From Flavobacterium sp. KJJ (lineage in GTDB: Bacteria; Bacteroidota; Bacteroidia; Flavobacteriales; Flavobacteriaceae), in assembly GCF_000708595.2 (NCBI RefSeq), contig NZ_JARP01000001.1, forward strand, positions 868,001-932,000: DNA of 64,000 nucleotides, in the 5' to 3' direction. This document shows positions 61,973 to 64,000 of this stretch, piece after piece (position 1 is the stretch's first letter; the number at the start of each line of letters is the position of its first letter). The translations under genes were made by a program, and so were the position numbers. The notes under the pieces were generated by a model. The model saw nothing but the letters and a program-made list of their open reading frames with translations, searched no databases and was not told the DNA's origin.

Positions 61973-63514
61973 TTAATTGTCACAAAAAGAGCCAATTTGT
62001 TGTAAATGCCTTTCTGTCTGATATTTATTAAAGTTATCCCATTTTGGAGGAGAACTTGTTTTTTGTCCGTACATCGCATCAAGGCAAACATTCCTGTCTT
62101 TATATTTGTCATGGAGCACAGCAAGAATTTTAAAGAAAAATTCATCCAGCATTACAATAGCGTCAAATTCAGATTTTAAAGTATTATACTTTGCATCTGA
62201 TGGATTCAATAATTGAAGTAAATCTAAAACCTCTTTCTTTTCTTCTTTATTTATTTCAGTTGAATAACCCATTTTTAAGGTTTTAAAAACCAAATTATTC
62301 CAAGCTTTACTATCGTGTCCCCACTGAACATTAGGTAAATTTAAAGAATGTTCGCAAATTAGAATGATAGAAAAAAGAACATCATTTAAGTATTCTGCAG
62401 GAAACTCGTCAAAACTTCTGAATTCAAATCCGCTCTGGTACATTTTTTCTTGATTAAAATCAAGACCAACTTCTGAAAGCATTTCATATTCCATATCAGC
62501 TTCGATTTGATCTCTCCACCAAATGTTTTCTTCTTTTTCAAATTGCAGCAATTTTCTAAAATCATCTACATTATAGGTTAAGATTTTACCTTTTGGCATT
62601 GCTTTGTTATACGTTCCTACGCCAATATAACGAGACATTGCATTTCGCATAGAACCTAGCGTAAATTTTTTATCCAAACTGTATTTGTCGCTAATCACAC
62701 CCATAATGTCTGGACTTCCGAGCGTTGCAATGAAAAAAGGCTCAAACCATTGCAGTAAATAAATAGCATTGGCATGAGTTTTTTCAAATTCATTGTAATC
62801 AACAATTCTGCTGTCTTCTGTTAATGATGGCAAAGTAATGTGAAAATGATATGTTCCGTTATTGAACAACACCAGATTTTCCTGATTGGTCATGAACATA
62901 TTAAGTCCGTTATTGTAATCAGGAAAATTTAATTTTCCATCCAAAACAGACGATTCATTGATTTTATCCAGAAATAATTTTTTGGTCGCTTTTAATTCTT
63001 TGCAAGAATCAGCAATGGTTCGATTCTCAAAATATTTGGTTACAAATTCAATAGAGTCTCCGTCAAAATGTACAGAACCCATTGTTTTGTTTCTTTGGGT
63101 AATCATACTTTGAATGTTGTACGGCTGATCCTCAAGAAAAAGCTCCATAATTGATTTTCCAAGATACTCAGGATTTTCAACTGGCTGCGCACTTACTTCG
63201 CCATTTTCTGTATCAATTAATGGCTTTACTGGAGATAACGTTTTATGCTGATAATTGATGTCCAGTTTTTCAAGCGAATGACTGTTCATCATTCGGCTTA
63301 CTTTGTAATTTTCGTTTAAGTCAAAAGCTTTTTTCAAAATAGGGGCTAAGCTTTCTGGTTTGTAGCATTTTCTATAGTCAATACTATATTTCTCAAAACC
63401 AATTTTTTCTTGTATAAACTCACCAGAAACTATTAGGGATTCTTCAAATTGCATGTAGGTTTCGTTTTCTAATCCAATTCCCCAATAATATTTTTTTGTC
63501 TGATTGTCTTTCAT
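61973..63514 (-). CDS. Large protein with ligase-like motifs, family not recognised with certainty
   Basis: 513 residues, soluble. It opens YYWGIGLENETYMQF (Gly-x-Glu-x-Glu-like), which resembles the start of glutamate-cysteine-ligase-type carboxylate-amine ligases (GxExE...), and has YHFHITLPS (H-x-H, about residues 219-227) and RNAMSRYIGVGTYNKAMPKGK (about 290-310). These fit a GCS2/amidoligase-like fold, but I cannot confirm the family. If so it would join an amine to a carboxylate using ATP. Stand-alone gene. Confidence 0.85.
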   Translation of the reverse strand: MKDNQTKKYYWGIGLENETYMQFEESLIVSGEFIQEKIGFEKYSIDYRKCYKPESLAPILKKAFDLNENYKVSRMMNSHSLEKLDINYQHKTLSPVKPLIDTENGEVSAQPVENPEYLGKSIMELFLEDQPYNIQSMITQRNKTMGSVHFDGDSIEFVTKYFENRTIADSCKELKATKKLFLDKINESSVLDGKLNFPDYNNGLNMFMTNQENLVLFNNGTYHFHITLPSLTEDSRIVDYNEFEKTHANAIYLLQWFEPFFIATLGSPDIMGVISDKYSLDKKFTLGSMRNAMSRYIGVGTYNKAMPKGKILTYNVDDFRKLLQFEKEENIWWRDQIEADMEYEMLSEVGLDFNQEKMYQSGFEFRSFDEFPAEYLNDVLFSIILICEHSLNLPNVQWGHDSKAWNNLVFKTLKMGYSTEINKEEKKEVLDLLQLLNPSDAKYNTLKSEFDAIVMLDEFFFKILAVLHDKYKDRNVCLDAMYGQKTSSPPKWDNFNKYQTERHLQQIGSFCDN

Positions 63515-63940
63515 TTATACTTACTTTCTTTTTTTAGGTTGATTATAATTTTAAAGTCATTATTTTTATTCGGAAACGCGAATCTAATCTGTTTAAAATC
63601 AGAGACGAAAACTTAATGGACTAAACAGAATTGTTTTCCATTAATAGTTTATTTTACTTTTAAAATGTATGTTATAATTTGGTCTTAGGAATTTTGCACT
63701 TTATATCGACTGAATAATGGATAAAAAAAGTAAGATTTTACAATTGGGTTATAAAATATTATTTTATTAAAGCCTTTTATATCAATAATTTAAGCAGATG
63801 AACAGCCAAAATGTAACTTTTGCGGTCCTTGTTTTTCCAAGTTGCAAAAGTAGTTTTTTATTATGTTATTTACAAGTAGTTAACTTGTTGAAAATCAATA
63901 TTTTTTTTAAGAGTTTAAACAATTAGGTGAATTGTTTGAT
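63515..63940. other. AT-rich gene-free region
   Basis: About 425 bases with no credible ORF on either strand; probably holds the promoter of the 513-residue gene. No clear repeat. Confidence 0.5.
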
Positions 63941-64000
63941 TTATTCATGGTAATAAAACACATAAGAGGAGTATAATTCGTCTTTCCACCAGTCTTTTCG
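63941..64000 (-). CDS. C-terminal end of a gene cut by the window edge
   Basis: Minus strand from the window edge: 19 codons and a stop (complement of 63941-63943), reading RKDWWKDELYSSYVFYYHE. The composition (many aromatic and charged residues) looks like a real C-terminus and it is on the same strand as the neighbours. Family not recognised. Confidence 0.45.
   Translation of the reverse strand, partial: RKDWWKDELYSSYVFYYHE

Noticed and set aside
1..64000. CRISPR array, prophage, insertion sequence, tRNA or rRNA gene
   Set aside because: None is visible: no spacer-repeat array, no transposase or integrase, no tRNA-like fold recognised by eye. The tandem arrays found are simple short-unit repeats without spacers.

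Overview
The window looks like the chromosome of a Flavobacterium or close relative (Bacteroidota). The DNA is AT-rich. Promoters fit the Bacteroidota pattern TTG, then 19-21 bases, then TAnnTTTG, and strong Shine-Dalgarno sites are largely absent. One protein carries a type IX secretion C-terminal signal, and a GH130 enzyme, a TonB-dependent receptor and several flavobacterial secreted proteins are present. I see no phage, insertion sequence, CRISPR array, tRNA or rRNA.

Layout. 1-2.5 kb: secreted ankyrin / DUF2271 / PepSY operon on the minus strand. 2.7-5.5 kb: Na+/H+ antiporter and LacI regulator. 5.6-7.5 kb: HxlR-DoxX divergent from an NmrA/QorB-like oxidoreductase. 7.5-11.2 kb: a three-gene secreted or surface operon with a T9SS protein. 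11.6-15.7 kb: kaiC-kaiB-kaiB-histidine kinase-response regulator operon. 15.8-19.7 kb: GNAT, alcohol dehydrogenase and Tat-exported M19 dipeptidase. 19.9-35.5 kb: a dense stress/detoxification accessory region with ArsR, OxyR, two TetR, MarR, AraC and HxlR regulators beside SDRs, OsmC/Ohr, hydrolases, a thioesterase and a DHA2 drug exporter. 35.8-37.6 kb: LytS/LytTR two-component pair. 37.7-40.9 kb: DUF1223, ABC-F and DoxX. 41-45 kb: Crp/Fnr regulator and a five-gene YceI operon. 45-47.8 kb: metNIQ with an upstream attenuator. 48-56 kb: ADH, MocR regulator / TonB receptor pair, TPR, AraC and a serine hydrolase. 56-64 kb: secreted proteins, GH130, sensor kinase, alkyladenine glycosylase and a large unassigned protein with ligase-like motifs.

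How the genes work together. The clearest theme is local regulation. Many regulators have a matching palindrome or repeat at the nearby promoter: two ArsR palindromes around a -7 box; TATACCnnnnGGTATA at three promoters next to one TetR gene; ATGACCnnnnGGTCAT at two promoters of a paralogous TetR; an OxyR with Cys199/Cys208 and a shared motif at oxyR and osmC; a TGTGAn6TCAC box beside a Crp-type regulator whose recognition helix reads SRET; and AraC-like 21-bp-phased direct repeats in front of both a cupin gene and an epoxide-hydrolase-like gene.

The most interesting items are the KaiC/KaiB/KaiB/kinase/regulator operon in a non-cyanobacterium without KaiA, a probable translation-coupled attenuator of metNIQ (22-codon leader with Met-Met-Cys-Cys followed by a perfect 10-bp terminator), a MocR regulator with Arg in place of the PLP lysine, an SDR lacking its catalytic Tyr, and the unassigned 513-residue protein. 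All functional statements are from reading sequence and motifs; no database search was run.
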